Shown here: positions 25,203 through 34,149 of the stretch, one piece after another | Position numbering within the stretch: the first letter of the stretch is position 1 | Layout: every line of letters begins with the position of its first letter | NCBI GenBank assembly: GCA_029245725.1 | Contig: JAQWOT010000226.1 | Location: 1 to 64,000 of the forward strand | From: SAR324 cluster bacterium | GTDB taxonomy: Bacteria; SAR324; NAC60-12 | Length of the DNA stretch: 64,000 nt | Reading direction: 5' to 3' | The notes under the pieces: generated by a model | The model's database searches: none | Told to the model about the DNA's origin: nothing | The model's input: the letters and a program-made list of their open reading frames with translations, nothing else | Position numbers and translations under genes: made by a program

Positions 25203-25708
25203 GAAAAATTCAACTTTTGTAGTTTGGGAGTGATGATGACTTGGCAATAGGGATTTTCTGGATGCCGACGATAGTAGTTTTGATGATAGTCTTCTGCGGG
25301 ATAAAAGGAGCCTAAGGGAACGATCTCAGTAACGATTGGCCTTGAGAACTTTGAGGATATTTCCTGTTTTGATTTTATAGCCAGTTCCTGTTGCTCTTCG
25401 GAATGATAAAAAATTGCTGAGCGGTATTGGGTGCCAACGTCATTGCCTTGACGATTGAGTGTCGTGGGATCGTGCATCCTCCAGAACCAATCCAAAACCT
25501 TGGAATAGCTGACCATCTCTGAATCAAAATCGAGTTGAACAACCTCCACATGTCCTGTCATTCCAGAACAGATTGAGCGATAATCTGGATTGTTGGTATG
25601 TCCGCCGGTGTAGCCGCTCACAACGCGGTGGATGCCTTCAATACGCTGGTAGGCTGCTTCCAAACACCAGAAGCAGCCGCCAGCTAGGGTAGCTTTAGTC
25701 AACTCCAT
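25199..25708 (-). CDS. msrA: Peptide methionine sulfoxide reductase MsrA
   Basis: A 169-residue MsrA. It has the catalytic GCFWCLEAAYQ motif at residues 10-20, then VSGYTGG, GHVEVVQLDFD and the GNDVGTQYRSAIFYH substrate pocket. It reduces methionine-S-sulfoxide in proteins. No recycling cysteines are obvious near the C-terminus, so recycling may depend on another thiol. It is the first gene of the msrA-nitrilase-dnaG-rpoD run. Confidence 0.97.
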   Translation of the reverse strand: MELTKATLAGGCFWCLEAAYQRIEGIHRVVSGYTGGHTNNPDYRSICSGMTGHVEVVQLDFDSEMVSYSKVLDWFWRMHDPTTLNRQGNDVGTQYRSAIFYHSEEQQELAIKSKQEISSKFSRPIVTEIVPLGSFYPAEDYHQNYYRRHPENPYCQVIITPKLQKLNFS

Positions 25709-25777
25709 ACCGTCACTCCTTTGTGAAAAATAGATGCTTTCGACACATGGCTGTCAAGATTTGGCGATTCCCTCAAT

Positions 25778-26494
25778 TTAGCAATGGGCAGTGAGAAAGC
25801 CGACTTGAAATTGCCCTTTCGACTTGAAGAGTCGTTCGAATTCCGTAGGGATATTTTCCTCATTCAAGGGACTGTTCCAGAGATCTTCCGTCAGAGCGCC
25901 GATCTTGTAGTTCGGATGGTTCTGGAGTAGTTCAAGCACCATCCAGAAGTATTCTTGATGATCGGTTTTGAAGCGAATTTCTCCACTTTCTCGAAAGAAA
26001 ATCAGCAATCGATCCAGGAATTCTCTGGAAAACAGCCGGTGCTTTCGATGAGCCTTCTTGGGCCAGGGGTCTGGAAAGTTTACATGGAGGATGTCCAGAC
26101 TTTTTTCAGGTAGATATTCTCCGAGCAGTTCCCCCCGATCTTTTACAAGCAGAGCATTGGTCAACTGAGCTTGAGTCAGTTTACGAGCGGCCAGTGTTAG
26201 GCGTTTGAAGCGTAACTCAAAGCCGAGGAACGAGTCTTGTGGATGTTGGCTAGCCCAGGCTTGCAAATAACCACCAGAACCACAGCCGATCTCCACATGC
26301 ACTCGTTCTGAGCGCTCACGCAGAGGCTCCCAATGCTGCTGGATCTGATCCAAGGTGGGGTGAGGTAACAGCAGATCCGGATAGTCGTGCACCTGCTTCA
26401 GATAAGGATTGGTGCGGGTCATTCGCTCGTAGACCTGTTCTGGCAATTCCCGATGGTCTCGTATGCGGAATTTTTTTAGTTGCTCTAGATTCAT
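25778..26494 (-). CDS. trmB: tRNA (guanine-N7)-methyltransferase
   Basis: A 238-residue Rossmann methyltransferase that forms m7G46 in tRNA. The SAM loop EIGCGSGGYLQAWA (about residues 68-80) and the hallmark FPDPWPKKAHRKHRL (about 141-155) are both present, with RFKTDHQEYFWM further on. The N-terminal extension RIRDHRELP is the usual TrmB lead-in. Its ATG lies only six bases from the start of the divergent recX gene, and neither has a recognisable ribosome site. Confidence 0.95.
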   Translation of the reverse strand: MNLEQLKKFRIRDHRELPEQVYERMTRTNPYLKQVHDYPDLLLPHPTLDQIQQHWEPLRERSERVHVEIGCGSGGYLQAWASQHPQDSFLGFELRFKRLTLAARKLTQAQLTNALLVKDRGELLGEYLPEKSLDILHVNFPDPWPKKAHRKHRLFSREFLDRLLIFFRESGEIRFKTDHQEYFWMVLELLQNHPNYKIGALTEDLWNSPLNEENIPTEFERLFKSKGQFQVGFLTAHC

Positions 26495-26500
26495 ATTTGT

Positions 26501-27109
26501 ATGTTGCAGTTAGAGCAGATTCAATGGCAAACAGATGGGAGCGCACTGCTTCGATTCTCTGATAGTGAGGAAGTTCGCACCTTGGCGCTCTCCGTGACAG
26601 AGCTATCCTTATACGAAGGACAGCAACTTTCACCCGATCTGCTGGAACAAATTCAATCTGCTGGCCGATTCCGTGAGATATATAAAAAATCTCTGGACTT
26701 GCTTGCCCGACGCGAACACTCGATCGGGGAACTCCGACAAAAATTACGACAGCGTTTTCCTAGATTCAGGGAGGTGGAGCCTGTCTTGTTGCAACTAGAG
26801 GAGCAAAAGTTTCTTTGTGATGAACGCTTCTCTCTGAATTTTGTTCGTTCCCGTATGGCCAATCGCTCTTGGGGCGCTTATCGGTTGCGTGCTGAACTAC
26901 AGCAGCGTGGCGTTGCAGGGCAGTGGATCGAGCAAGCCTTGGCCTCAGAGGTAGATGAATCTGTCTTGAGGGAAAAAGCCGAAGCACTCGTACGAAAGTC
27001 CGGATTTCCCACAGATCCTGCAGCGAAAAGAAAGTTGGCTCAAAAACTCTACCAACGAGGTTTCTCACAAGAATTGATCAACCAAGTGCTTTCGCAAGAT
27101 TCTCTGTGA
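26501..27109 (+). CDS. recX: RecX-family regulatory protein
   Basis: A 202-residue protein. After a 60-residue N-terminal part it shows the helical RecX repeats: LLARREHSIGELRQKL, then NFVRSRMANRSWGAYRLRAELQQRGV, and a third module ending in LAQKLYQRGFSQELINQVL. RecX binds inside the RecA filament and modulates its activity. recA is not in the window. The next genes are an exonuclease and recJ, so DNA-repair genes cluster here. Confidence 0.85.
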   Translation: MLQLEQIQWQTDGSALLRFSDSEEVRTLALSVTELSLYEGQQLSPDLLEQIQSAGRFREIYKKSLDLLARREHSIGELRQKLRQRFPRFREVEPVLLQLEEQKFLCDERFSLNFVRSRMANRSWGAYRLRAELQQRGVAGQWIEQALASEVDESVLREKAEALVRKSGFPTDPAAKRKLAQKLYQRGFSQELINQVLSQDSL

Positions 27110-27148
27110 TACGGATTCTCTCATTTGTAAACCTCCGATAGGTCATTT

Positions 27149-27754
27149 ATGTTCCCCAAGCGCATTACCAAGGAAGAGGTTGGTGAGTTGCCTCTAGTTA
27201 GCTATTCTGGAAGAATTGAGTTAGTGGCAAATCATGAAAGTCTCAAGGCCTGTCTGCCAGCATTATACGCTGAAAAACTGCTTGGGTTTGATACAGAGAC
27301 CCGTCCCTCTTTTCGTAAGGGAGTGATGTTCCCGATTGCCCTGCTGCAATTGGCGACCCAGGAAACAGTCTACTTAATTCGCCTGAACCAGCTTGGATTT
27401 CCCGAAGAACTGCGTGAACTATTGGCATCACCGGATTCACAGAAAGTTGGGGTAGCCATCCGAGATGACATCAAGAGCCTTCAGCAATTAGGATTGTTTA
27501 TACCACAGGGCTTCGTTGAACTTAGTCAACTCGCTCGTCAGTTGGGAATTGTCACCTGTGGACTACGAAATCTTGCTGGAATTTTTCTCAATGTGCGAAT
27601 CTCAAAGAAAGCCCAACTCAGTAACTGGGAGCAGGAAGAACTGACAGAGAGTCAGCAATATTATGCAGCGACTGATGCATGGATCAGCAGGGAAATTTAT
27701 GGTTTCCTTGACCAAGGTGGCTGGTTACAGAATACCCCAAGCTTTGAATCCTGA
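27149..27754 (+). CDS. DEDD-family 3'-5' exonuclease (RNase D/WRN-like)
   Basis: A 201-residue single-domain exonuclease. It shows motif I LLGFDTETRPSF (Asp and Glu of DEDD), motif II around VGVAIRDDIKSLQQLG, a GLRNLAGIFLN segment, and motif III QQYYAATDAWISREIYG with the Tyr-x3-Asp pattern. Such proteins degrade RNA or DNA ends; no HRDC domain is present, unlike full-length RNase D. It ends one base before recJ begins, so the two are co-translated. Confidence 0.88.
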   Translation: MFPKRITKEEVGELPLVSYSGRIELVANHESLKACLPALYAEKLLGFDTETRPSFRKGVMFPIALLQLATQETVYLIRLNQLGFPEELRELLASPDSQKVGVAIRDDIKSLQQLGLFIPQGFVELSQLARQLGIVTCGLRNLAGIFLNVRISKKAQLSNWEQEELTESQQYYAATDAWISREIYGFLDQGGWLQNTPSFES

Positions 27755-27755
27755 C

Positions 27756-29453
27756 ATGGAAGTTCAAAAACAATGGCTATTTGCAGCTAGTGCAGACGAG
27801 AGTATCTGCCAATCTCTAAGCCGAGAAACAGGCTTGCACCCGCTTGTTGCTGATATCTTGTATCGTCGCGGCTATTGTACACCGGATGAAGTAGGAATCT
27901 TTCTGCAACCAGAACTTCGTCAGCTTCGAGATCCATTTTTGCTCCGGCATATGCAGGAAGCAGTTGAGTTGGTGCTGCCTTGTCTGCGAGAGAATCACCG
28001 CATTCTGATCTTGGGAGATTATGATGTCGACGGAATCACATCGACAGCGCTGCTACTGAGTTTTTTACGTGACGCAGGATGCAGTCAACTCGACTACTTT
28101 ATTCCACAGCGATTGCAGCACGGCTATGGTTTGACCTCAGCTAGTGTCGATGTAATCTTGTCGCGTCAACCAGAGTTGGTGATTACTGTTGATAACGGCA
28201 TTACTGCTCGCAAAGAAGTTCAGGAACTCCAGAATGAGGGTGTTCGTGTTTTAATCACGGACCACCACCTAGCTCTCCCAGATTCTCTCCCAGAGACTGT
28301 TACCGTCAATCCCAACCATCCAGCTTGTTCCTATCCGTTTAAAAAAATTTCTGGCTGTGGGGTGGCCTTCAAACTAGTGATGGCTTTGCGCAAAGCCCTA
28401 CGAGACGTTGTTTGGTGGAATGAAGGACGGCCAGAACCAAATTTAAAGCAGTTGCTTGATTTTGCTGCGCTGGGGACAGTTGCAGATGTGGTCGATCTGC
28501 GTGATGAAAATCGTTTGCTTGTCCATGCGGGACTACAATTAATGAACAATCAACCGAGGCCTGCAATCCAAGCGTTAAAGCAGGTCAAAAGAGTTGATGG
28601 AGAGATTACCGCCACAACACTAGGATTTAAGTTTGCACCCCTGATGAATGCTGCGGGTCGTCTTTATGATGCTTCATTGGCAGTAGAACTATTGCTGAGT
28701 CCAACTCTGGACCAAGCTTTGCCACTCGCCCAGCAACTCAATGACATGAATGAAGAGCGGCGCAACCTAGAACAGGGGATGTTGACCATTGCCTTTGAGC
28801 AAGCGGCTCAGCAGGAAGACCAAAAAGGTTTGGTGCTTGCCTCAGGGCAGTTTCATGAGGGAATCAATGGAATTGTTGCTGCACGTTTAGCTGAAAAAAC
28901 CTTCAAACCAACGATTCTGTTGAGTACTGCCAATCCTGAACGATACACGGGCTCAGGACGGTCAGTGATTCCAGACTTTCACCTCAAGGAAGCGCTGCAG
29001 GATTGTGCTGACCAGCTAGTTCGTTTTGGAGGTCATGCGGGTGCTGCAGGGTGTACAGTTGCTCCTGAAAATCTTGAGGCTTTCCGCACTGCTTTTGCAA
29101 GAGTTTGTGAAGACTGGTTGCCTAAGCAACTGAGGCCCCAGCTACTGCTGGACGGAAAGCTGCCGCAGCAAGGACCAGATGTGCTTTTGGTAGAGCAAAT
29201 TCAACAACTTGAACCCTTTGGCGCGGCAAACCCAGAGCCACTCTTTGCGTTACCAATTCCACAAGAGGAATTTCAGTTACTTAAGGAGCATCATGTGAAG
29301 TGGATACTTTCTCGCTCTACCGAAGTCATTGGATGGAATTTTGCTGAGCAATTGCAGGGAGTCAAACCACATCAACTAGCGGTGACAGTCGGCTTCAATG
29401 AGTTTAGAGGACAGCGAAAAATTCAAATGCTGCTTAAGGAAATCCAAGCATGA
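27756..29453 (+). CDS. recJ: Single-stranded-DNA-specific exonuclease RecJ
   Basis: A 565-residue DHH/DHHA1 nuclease that degrades single-stranded DNA 5' to 3' in recombination and mismatch repair. Motifs are GDYDVDGITSTALL (II), TVDNGITARKEV, the name-giving ITDHHLA (III), and FGGHAGAAGCTV in the DHHA1 domain; an OB-like C-terminus follows. The ATG at 27756 is chosen because it is one base after the upstream exonuclease stop; the longer open frame just overlaps that gene. Its stop overlaps the ancestral start of the decayed cutA. Confidence 0.96.
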   Translation: MEVQKQWLFAASADESICQSLSRETGLHPLVADILYRRGYCTPDEVGIFLQPELRQLRDPFLLRHMQEAVELVLPCLRENHRILILGDYDVDGITSTALLLSFLRDAGCSQLDYFIPQRLQHGYGLTSASVDVILSRQPELVITVDNGITARKEVQELQNEGVRVLITDHHLALPDSLPETVTVNPNHPACSYPFKKISGCGVAFKLVMALRKALRDVVWWNEGRPEPNLKQLLDFAALGTVADVVDLRDENRLLVHAGLQLMNNQPRPAIQALKQVKRVDGEITATTLGFKFAPLMNAAGRLYDASLAVELLLSPTLDQALPLAQQLNDMNEERRNLEQGMLTIAFEQAAQQEDQKGLVLASGQFHEGINGIVAARLAEKTFKPTILLSTANPERYTGSGRSVIPDFHLKEALQDCADQLVRFGGHAGAAGCTVAPENLEAFRTAFARVCEDWLPKQLRPQLLLDGKLPQQGPDVLLVEQIQQLEPFGAANPEPLFALPIPQEEFQLLKEHHVKWILSRSTEVIGWNFAEQLQGVKPHQLAVTVGFNEFRGQRKIQMLLKEIQA

Positions 29454-29784
29454 ATCCAGAGCCAGTGTTGCTTTGACAGCATCCAGTCCAGAGGAGGCCG
29501 AGTGTCTTGTAGAACTGCTATCACAGAAGGGATTGGTGGCTTGTGCCAATTTATCCCAAGAGAAATGAAGTCGATCTTCTATTGGCAAGGCAACCTATCA
29601 CTCAAAAGAACATTCAATGCTTGTGAAAACTACGCAGAGTCACCTTTCAGTCATTCAGCAGCTTCTTGGTGAAAATCACTCCTATGATTTTTCCTGTCTG
29701 TTAGCCTTTCCCATTCTGCGGGGCAATCTGGACTTTTTAAATTGGATCAAGGAGGAAACCCATCCTCAGGAGTCGATTGGATGA
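29450..29784 (+). pseudogene. cutA: Decayed cutA (divalent-cation tolerance protein)
   Basis: Three frames pieced together reproduce a complete CutA1 of about 110 residues. The pieces are: LTASSPEEAECLVELLSQKG with LVACANLSQE; then KSIFYWQGNL (normally YxWxGK); then MLVKTTQSHLSVIQQLLGEN with HSYDFSCLLAFPILRGNLDFLNWIKEE. At least two frameshifts separate them, and a UGA interrupts the first part. The ancestral gene kept its context: its ATG (29450) overlaps the recJ stop and its stop (TGA at 29782-29784) overlaps the start of the next gene. Several lesions in one small gene point to genuine decay rather than one sequencing error. Confidence 0.8.
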
Positions 29785-30815
29785 GTAGTGTTCGGACAAA
29801 AAGAATTGTGCTGCTATGGCTGGGCACAACTTTTTTGATTTTGGGAGGAGCAGCTTCTGCTGTGATGAGCTTGGTTGATCCCAAGAGCCATGTGAGTACT
29901 CAGATTCAAACAGTCACAATTGAAGAACTTCAATCGATCCCTTTCGGGGTTGATTCTTCAGAAGTATCAGGTGATAACGCAACCCAGGTTGTGGAACCAG
30001 CATTGCCCCTACCGCAGGGAGCTGTCCGAGCAGCTCTGCTAGAAGTTGATCAACCCTATTGGGAAGTGATCGATCGACAGCGCTTGGGCATGGTTACTGA
30101 GAATTGGCAAACGGTCCTGATTCAGAACCACCACAAGCTGGACTACACGATCATTCCCGAATATGCCCGTGACTGGGAATGGATTCAGGATAGCAGGAAA
30201 ATCAAGGTTCAGTTTCATACTGAGGTTGATGCAATGAAGGATATTCTGTCACGCAAAAAACTGGGCAAATTTGCAGTACAGATGACCTCTTTACCGGTCA
30301 CTGATTTTCCAAAAGCATTGGAGTTGTTACAACTGCTGGTGCAGGATGGTCACTATGCCTACATACACCGTACCGAAGACAAGTTTGAGGGAATGGTTTG
30401 GTACCGCGTGAGAATCGGGTTTTTCCAAGATGCAGAAGAAGCACAGTTGGTAGGCCAGGAGGTGTTTGAGAAATATTCTAAAGGCGGTGAGTTTACCGGA
30501 GATTACTGGGCGGTGGCGCCAACTTCTCGAGAATTGTCCCGTAATTTAATTGATCTTCAACAACCGATTACCAAACCCTGGACTATCGAATTGCCCATCG
30601 AGGAGGACTTGACGACAGCGAGCGCTCTGTTACCCAAGTTCATTGAGCACACAGACTTCAGTTACCTATCCCAGCGATTTGATAGAGAAACCAATAAACT
30701 GCAATTCCGTATTCGTGTGGGATTTTTTGAGACAACTGGGGAAGCTCGCTCCACTATGTATTCACTGCGTAATCATTATAGCGGCTTCCGAAATGCCCGC
30801 ATTGTCAAACTTTAG
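29781..30815 (+). CDS. Membrane-anchored protein with two SPOR-like domains
   Basis: A 344-residue protein with one N-terminal transmembrane helix (IVLLWLGTTFLILGGAAS), a roughly 90-residue linker, and two repeats of SPOR type. The first (about residues 170-230) contains FAVQMTSLPVTDFPKALEL and WYRVRIGFFQDAEEAQLVG. The second (about 270-340) contains WTIELPIEEDLTTASALLP and FRIRVGFFETTGEARS. SPOR domains bind denuded septal peptidoglycan, so a cell-division or envelope role is likely. The ATG at 29781 has CAGGAG eight bases upstream and overlaps the cutA remnant stop. Its end overlaps the convergent GT61 gene by 11 bases. Confidence 0.78.
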   Translation: MSSVRTKRIVLLWLGTTFLILGGAASAVMSLVDPKSHVSTQIQTVTIEELQSIPFGVDSSEVSGDNATQVVEPALPLPQGAVRAALLEVDQPYWEVIDRQRLGMVTENWQTVLIQNHHKLDYTIIPEYARDWEWIQDSRKIKVQFHTEVDAMKDILSRKKLGKFAVQMTSLPVTDFPKALELLQLLVQDGHYAYIHRTEDKFEGMVWYRVRIGFFQDAEEAQLVGQEVFEKYSKGGEFTGDYWAVAPTSRELSRNLIDLQQPITKPWTIELPIEEDLTTASALLPKFIEHTDFSYLSQRFDRETNKLQFRIRVGFFETTGEARSTMYSLRNHYSGFRNARIVKL

Positions 30816-31689
30816 GATGCCAACTCTGCAGACGTTCAGCGAGTAGCGCTGGTTCTAGTTGAAAAGCTGGTCGACGAGTCGGTACCAGCACCTCGTGCTC
30901 CAGAAAAGATAACGCACAGATTTCTGAGAAGCAAAAATCTCCGCTTACATAGGACGGCCGAATCTCCAGAACCTTTCCCCCTACCGGCATCCAAAGAGCA
31001 TTCGTCAATCCTGCTCCATGCGGAGCTACTACGTGAGTCACTCCACTAAAAAGCTGCATCTGCCTTTCGATCGACCAATCTTCCAGCTCGACTATCCTAT
31101 AACCATAACGATCCAGTACCGGCAGTAACTCCTGCTCATTCTGCAAGTGCCGACGCTTTACACGTCGACGAGAAATATAAATTCGGCTAGTAAAACCAGT
31201 GCAGGAATTGCTGCTACTGAGATAATTCTGACGAAGGTACTCTACAGAGCGTGTGATGCCTTGAAGAGATGGCTTATTAGGAATAGTGAGCGAGTCACAT
31301 TGAAAGATTCTTGGGTTTAAAACCGTCAGCCTGATTCGGAGTTGCTGAAGAAAAGTGATGTAATTTACTGGTAACCACCAAGGCAGTAACCAGTGACTTC
31401 CCCTTTGTGTGAGCACTTGGGGAATGAGTTCTGTCCAGAGATGGTAGTAGCTGTGAAAGTGAGGATGGATACCGAGATGAAAGTGCCCTGAGAGTCTTTG
31501 TGTTTTTGCAGTGGGATCAGGGATTCTCCCAGAAAGACGCTGGGTAAAGCGGTTGAAATTTTCTCTGTTTGTAGGATTGCTGTGGGGATCGATCAAGTTC
31601 CAGCGAAAGTGATTCCCATGGAAGTATAGCCAATCACTGGAGCGGACGAGTCCATCTTGTGCATCAAGGTAAGCCTGCTGAATCTGCAT
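30805..31689 (-). CDS. Glycosyltransferase family 61-like protein
   Basis: A 294-residue protein. The C-terminal part carries the GT61/DUF563 signature THVVAPHGAGLTNALWMP followed by KVLEIRP. The N-terminal half has HFHSYYHLWTELIPQVL, also typical of the family. It likely transfers a sugar to a surface glycan. Its ATG follows the rfbB stop directly (TGAATG), so it is coupled to dTDP-sugar synthesis. The acceptor and sugar are unknown. Confidence 0.82.
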   Translation of the reverse strand: MQIQQAYLDAQDGLVRSSDWLYFHGNHFRWNLIDPHSNPTNRENFNRFTQRLSGRIPDPTAKTQRLSGHFHLGIHPHFHSYYHLWTELIPQVLTQRGSHWLLPWWLPVNYITFLQQLRIRLTVLNPRIFQCDSLTIPNKPSLQGITRSVEYLRQNYLSSSNSCTGFTSRIYISRRRVKRRHLQNEQELLPVLDRYGYRIVELEDWSIERQMQLFSGVTHVVAPHGAGLTNALWMPVGGKVLEIRPSYVSGDFCFSEICALSFLEHEVLVPTRRPAFQLEPALLAERLQSWHPKV

Positions 31690-32736
31690 TCAGACATTGT
31701 ATTGCTGACGATAGTATTCTCGATAAGATCCCGAGGTCACTTGCTCCACCCACGCTTGATTATTGAGATACCAGCGAATGGTTTGTAGGAGTCCCGTTTG
31801 GAAATCCAACTCTGGGGACCACTTCAATTCCCGTAGCATCTTCCGTGGATCAATTGCGTAGCGCTGATCGTGGCCTGGTCGGTCTTTGACAAAGGTAACT
31901 AGTTTACGGCAGGAATCGTCTCCATTTCGGCCTAGTTCCTTGTCTAACAGATCACAGATAAGATGCACTACATCCAGATTGCACCATTCGTTGGAGCCTC
32001 CGATGTTGTAACATTCCCCTGCTCGCCCCTCGTGGAAAACTAGGTTGAGAGCTCGGCAGTGATCCTTGACGTACAACCAGTCCCTGATGTTGCCACCATC
32101 GCCATAGACGGGCAAAGAGCGTTCTGCCAGGCAGTTGTGAATCAGTAGTGGAATTAGCTTCTCAGGAAACTGAAATGGACCATAGTTGTTCGAGCAATTG
32201 GTCGTGACAACATTCAGTCCGTAGGTATTATGGTATGCTCGAACCAGATGGTCGCTACTGGCTTTACTGGCAGAGTAGGGCGAGTTTGGTGCATAGGGAG
32301 TTTCTTCATGAAAAGCGCCCTCTGGGCCGAGTGAGCCAAAGACTTCATCCGTGCTCACATGATGAAACCGTGGGTCAGCGCTATTGCCCCAGTAGGCTCG
32401 TGCAGCTTCTAATAAGTGAAAGGTGCCTAAAATATTTGTCTCAATGAAGTCTGCAGGTCCACTAATACTACGGTCAACGTGGGACTCTGCAGCTAGATGA
32501 AGAACTCCTTCGATTTTGTTTTCAATGAAGATCTTCTTGACAACATCAGATTGCCGTAAATCTGCATGAAGGAAGTGATAGTTTGAATGCCCCTCAACTT
32601 CTTTCAGGTTGAGCAAATTTCCAGCATATGTCAGAGCGTCAAGGTTGAAGACGTGATCTTGTGGGTGATGTTGTAGCCAGTGGAGAACTAGGTTGGAGCC
32701 GATGAAGCCGGCCCCACCTGTAATCAAGATTCTCAT
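31690..32736 (-). CDS. rfbB: dTDP-glucose 4,6-dehydratase
   Basis: A 348-residue extended short-chain dehydrogenase. It has the NAD loop GGAGFIGSNLVLHWL at residues 7-21, HLAAESHVDRSI, HVSTDEVFGSLG (catalytic Thr-Asp-Glu) and YSASKASSDHLVRAYH (Tyr-x3-Lys). YGPFQFPEKLIPL and GDGGNIRDWLYVKDHC confirm the RfbB/RmlB group. It makes dTDP-4-keto-6-deoxyglucose for rhamnose or related sugars. No rfbA, C or D is nearby. It is followed without a gap by the GT61 gene. Confidence 0.96.
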   Translation of the reverse strand: MRILITGGAGFIGSNLVLHWLQHHPQDHVFNLDALTYAGNLLNLKEVEGHSNYHFLHADLRQSDVVKKIFIENKIEGVLHLAAESHVDRSISGPADFIETNILGTFHLLEAARAYWGNSADPRFHHVSTDEVFGSLGPEGAFHEETPYAPNSPYSASKASSDHLVRAYHNTYGLNVVTTNCSNNYGPFQFPEKLIPLLIHNCLAERSLPVYGDGGNIRDWLYVKDHCRALNLVFHEGRAGECYNIGGSNEWCNLDVVHLICDLLDKELGRNGDDSCRKLVTFVKDRPGHDQRYAIDPRKMLRELKWSPELDFQTGLLQTIRWYLNNQAWVEQVTSGSYREYYRQQYNV

Positions 32737-32742
32737 CAGGTT

Positions 32743-33195
32743 TCAGAAAGAAATGTGCAAGAGGGATAACGTGGTTGAATGCTCCCCACTGAATGATCGT
32801 TGGATCAGGCTGTTTGCCAATGGGGTTGGGTTGATGGCTAGGGTATGCTTAGCTCGATTGTAATCGAAAATACTTGGCGTAGTTTCTTGCTGGGCATTGA
32901 ACATGTCATCTTGGACACTGCCACCTTGGCCAATCTCATAGAGGCCAAACATCATTCCCCCGAAAACGCCAACAGCAGCTCCACGGGCGATCATGCTGGT
33001 AACTTCAGTTGATTTCTGATCTTTCCAAGCCCACAGAGCCAGTCCACTAACAGCGCCAATTCCTCCTCCCCAGAGAGAATCAATGAAAACAATTTCTAGA
33101 TTTGCTTGAGCATGGGATTGCTGGGGGGCTGCAAAGATGAGAGTGATAGCGCCTACGGTAGCGCAGAGAGTACTTTTAATCCATTTACGAACCAT
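32743..33195 (-). CDS. Hypothetical exported protein with glycine-rich hydrophobic segments
   Basis: A 150-residue protein with a signal peptide (about residues 1-30, ending SHAQA). Two glycine-rich hydrophobic stretches follow: SLWGGGIGAVSGLALWAW and RGAAVGVFGGMMFGLYEIG, reminiscent of glycine-zipper membrane segments. The C-terminal 60 residues are polar. I recognise no family. It sits between rfbB and a lipoprotein gene, on the same strand as both, but a shared function cannot be claimed. Confidence 0.6.
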   Translation of the reverse strand: MVRKWIKSTLCATVGAITLIFAAPQQSHAQANLEIVFIDSLWGGGIGAVSGLALWAWKDQKSTEVTSMIARGAAVGVFGGMMFGLYEIGQGGSVQDDMFNAQQETTPSIFDYNRAKHTLAINPTPLANSLIQRSFSGEHSTTLSLLHISF

Positions 33196-33257
33196 TCAAA
33201 CCTCCTGTTTGTGGTGAAAAACTCAAAATGTTTTTGCAAGTACTGTTCTAGTTGTTT

Positions 33258-33494
33258 TTATTCCCACCAGTTCTGACGAGGATTCCTACCCTTGTCCTGA
33301 TAGGGCGGTAGGCATTCAATAACAGCGCTATCTGTATCGTATTCGACTACGCGATAGTGAGGGCTCTGGTCGACCCTCAGACAGGCCCGATATGCGTCAT
33401 TCTTGAACTGCTTGGCATCGTGGTAGCCCACACGGGTAGTGCTGTTACATCCTGCCAAAATCCCTAAGGCACAAACCAAGAACAGTGAGCGCAT
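33258..33494 (-). CDS. Small hypothetical lipoprotein
   Basis: A 78-residue precursor with lipobox ILAGC (Cys15). The mature part contains ACLRVDQSPHYRVVEYDTDS and AVIECLPPY, matching in spacing the pattern of the lipoprotein at 13713-13922 (a Cys, then Tyr-x-Val, then Asp-x-Ala-(Val/Leu)-Ile-Glu-Cys). The C-terminus is basic and Trp-rich (RQNWWE). It follows the gene at 33496 by one base, so the two are probably co-transcribed. Function unknown. Confidence 0.65.
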   Translation of the reverse strand: MRSLFLVCALGILAGCNSTTRVGYHDAKQFKNDAYRACLRVDQSPHYRVVEYDTDSAVIECLPPYQDKGRNPRQNWWE

Positions 33495-33495
33495 T

Positions 33496-34149
33496 TCAAA
33501 CCGGTCTACGAGTCGCAGTCGGACGATGGAGCGAGAGCATTTGCTCTGGGGAGAGATACCTGGCCATATATCCTAAGACCATGGACCAGCTTTTGAGATG
33601 AGAATGCAAAATCTTGGCACCATAGCGGTACTGTGTACTGGGATGAACTAAACCGTAGTTTTTGACCAATTCGTTGAGTTCAGGTTTGTTGAGTTGTTCT
33701 TCTAATCCATATATTTCAACCAACCTTTGAGTACTGTTGGTACTTTTGTTGTGAAGTAGCCCAAGCAGTTCAGGATCAATTTTCAAATTTAGTTCCTCAT
33801 AGGTATCAAAGATTAGTTGTCGGACACACATGGCGAGAATGTTCTCATCATCCTGAGGTCTTGACCAAAGAATTTCTAAGCGAACGATAGCATTAAGTGG
33901 ATCAGCTTCAGGATGTGCCTCTGTTTGAACCTCCATTGTTAACAGATCACCCGGGTGGTAGATCACATCACTACATAAACCAGTGCCTGTATCATGAAAT
34001 TTGATGAGAATACCTTGATTGTCGGCAGTTACTTCGACAGTCTCTGGGACATCATGAGACATACGGATGATTTCTGTTAGACGTCCATTGATTTCAGGAA
34101 TCGTAGCGTCACCAGAATCTGGTCGAGCGAAAGAATACATGAGCTTCAT
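33496..34149 (-). CDS. Hypothetical protein, possible PilZ-like domain
   Basis: A 217-residue soluble protein. Residues about 45-95 (ITADNQ-like strand, GTGLCSDVIYHPGDLLTMEV, IVRLEILWSR) faintly resemble the strand order of PilZ domains, but the N-terminal RxxxR signature is not convincing. The C-terminal half is helical and polar (LEEQLNKPELNELVKNYG). It lies between the lipoprotein gene and the fliW/csrA region. I would call it unknown; c-di-GMP binding is only a suggestion. Confidence 0.5.
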   Translation of the reverse strand: MKLMYSFARPDSGDATIPEINGRLTEIIRMSHDVPETVEVTADNQGILIKFHDTGTGLCSDVIYHPGDLLTMEVQTEAHPEADPLNAIVRLEILWSRPQDDENILAMCVRQLIFDTYEELNLKIDPELLGLLHNKSTNSTQRLVEIYGLEEQLNKPELNELVKNYGLVHPSTQYRYGAKILHSHLKSWSMVLGYMARYLSPEQMLSLHRPTATRRPV

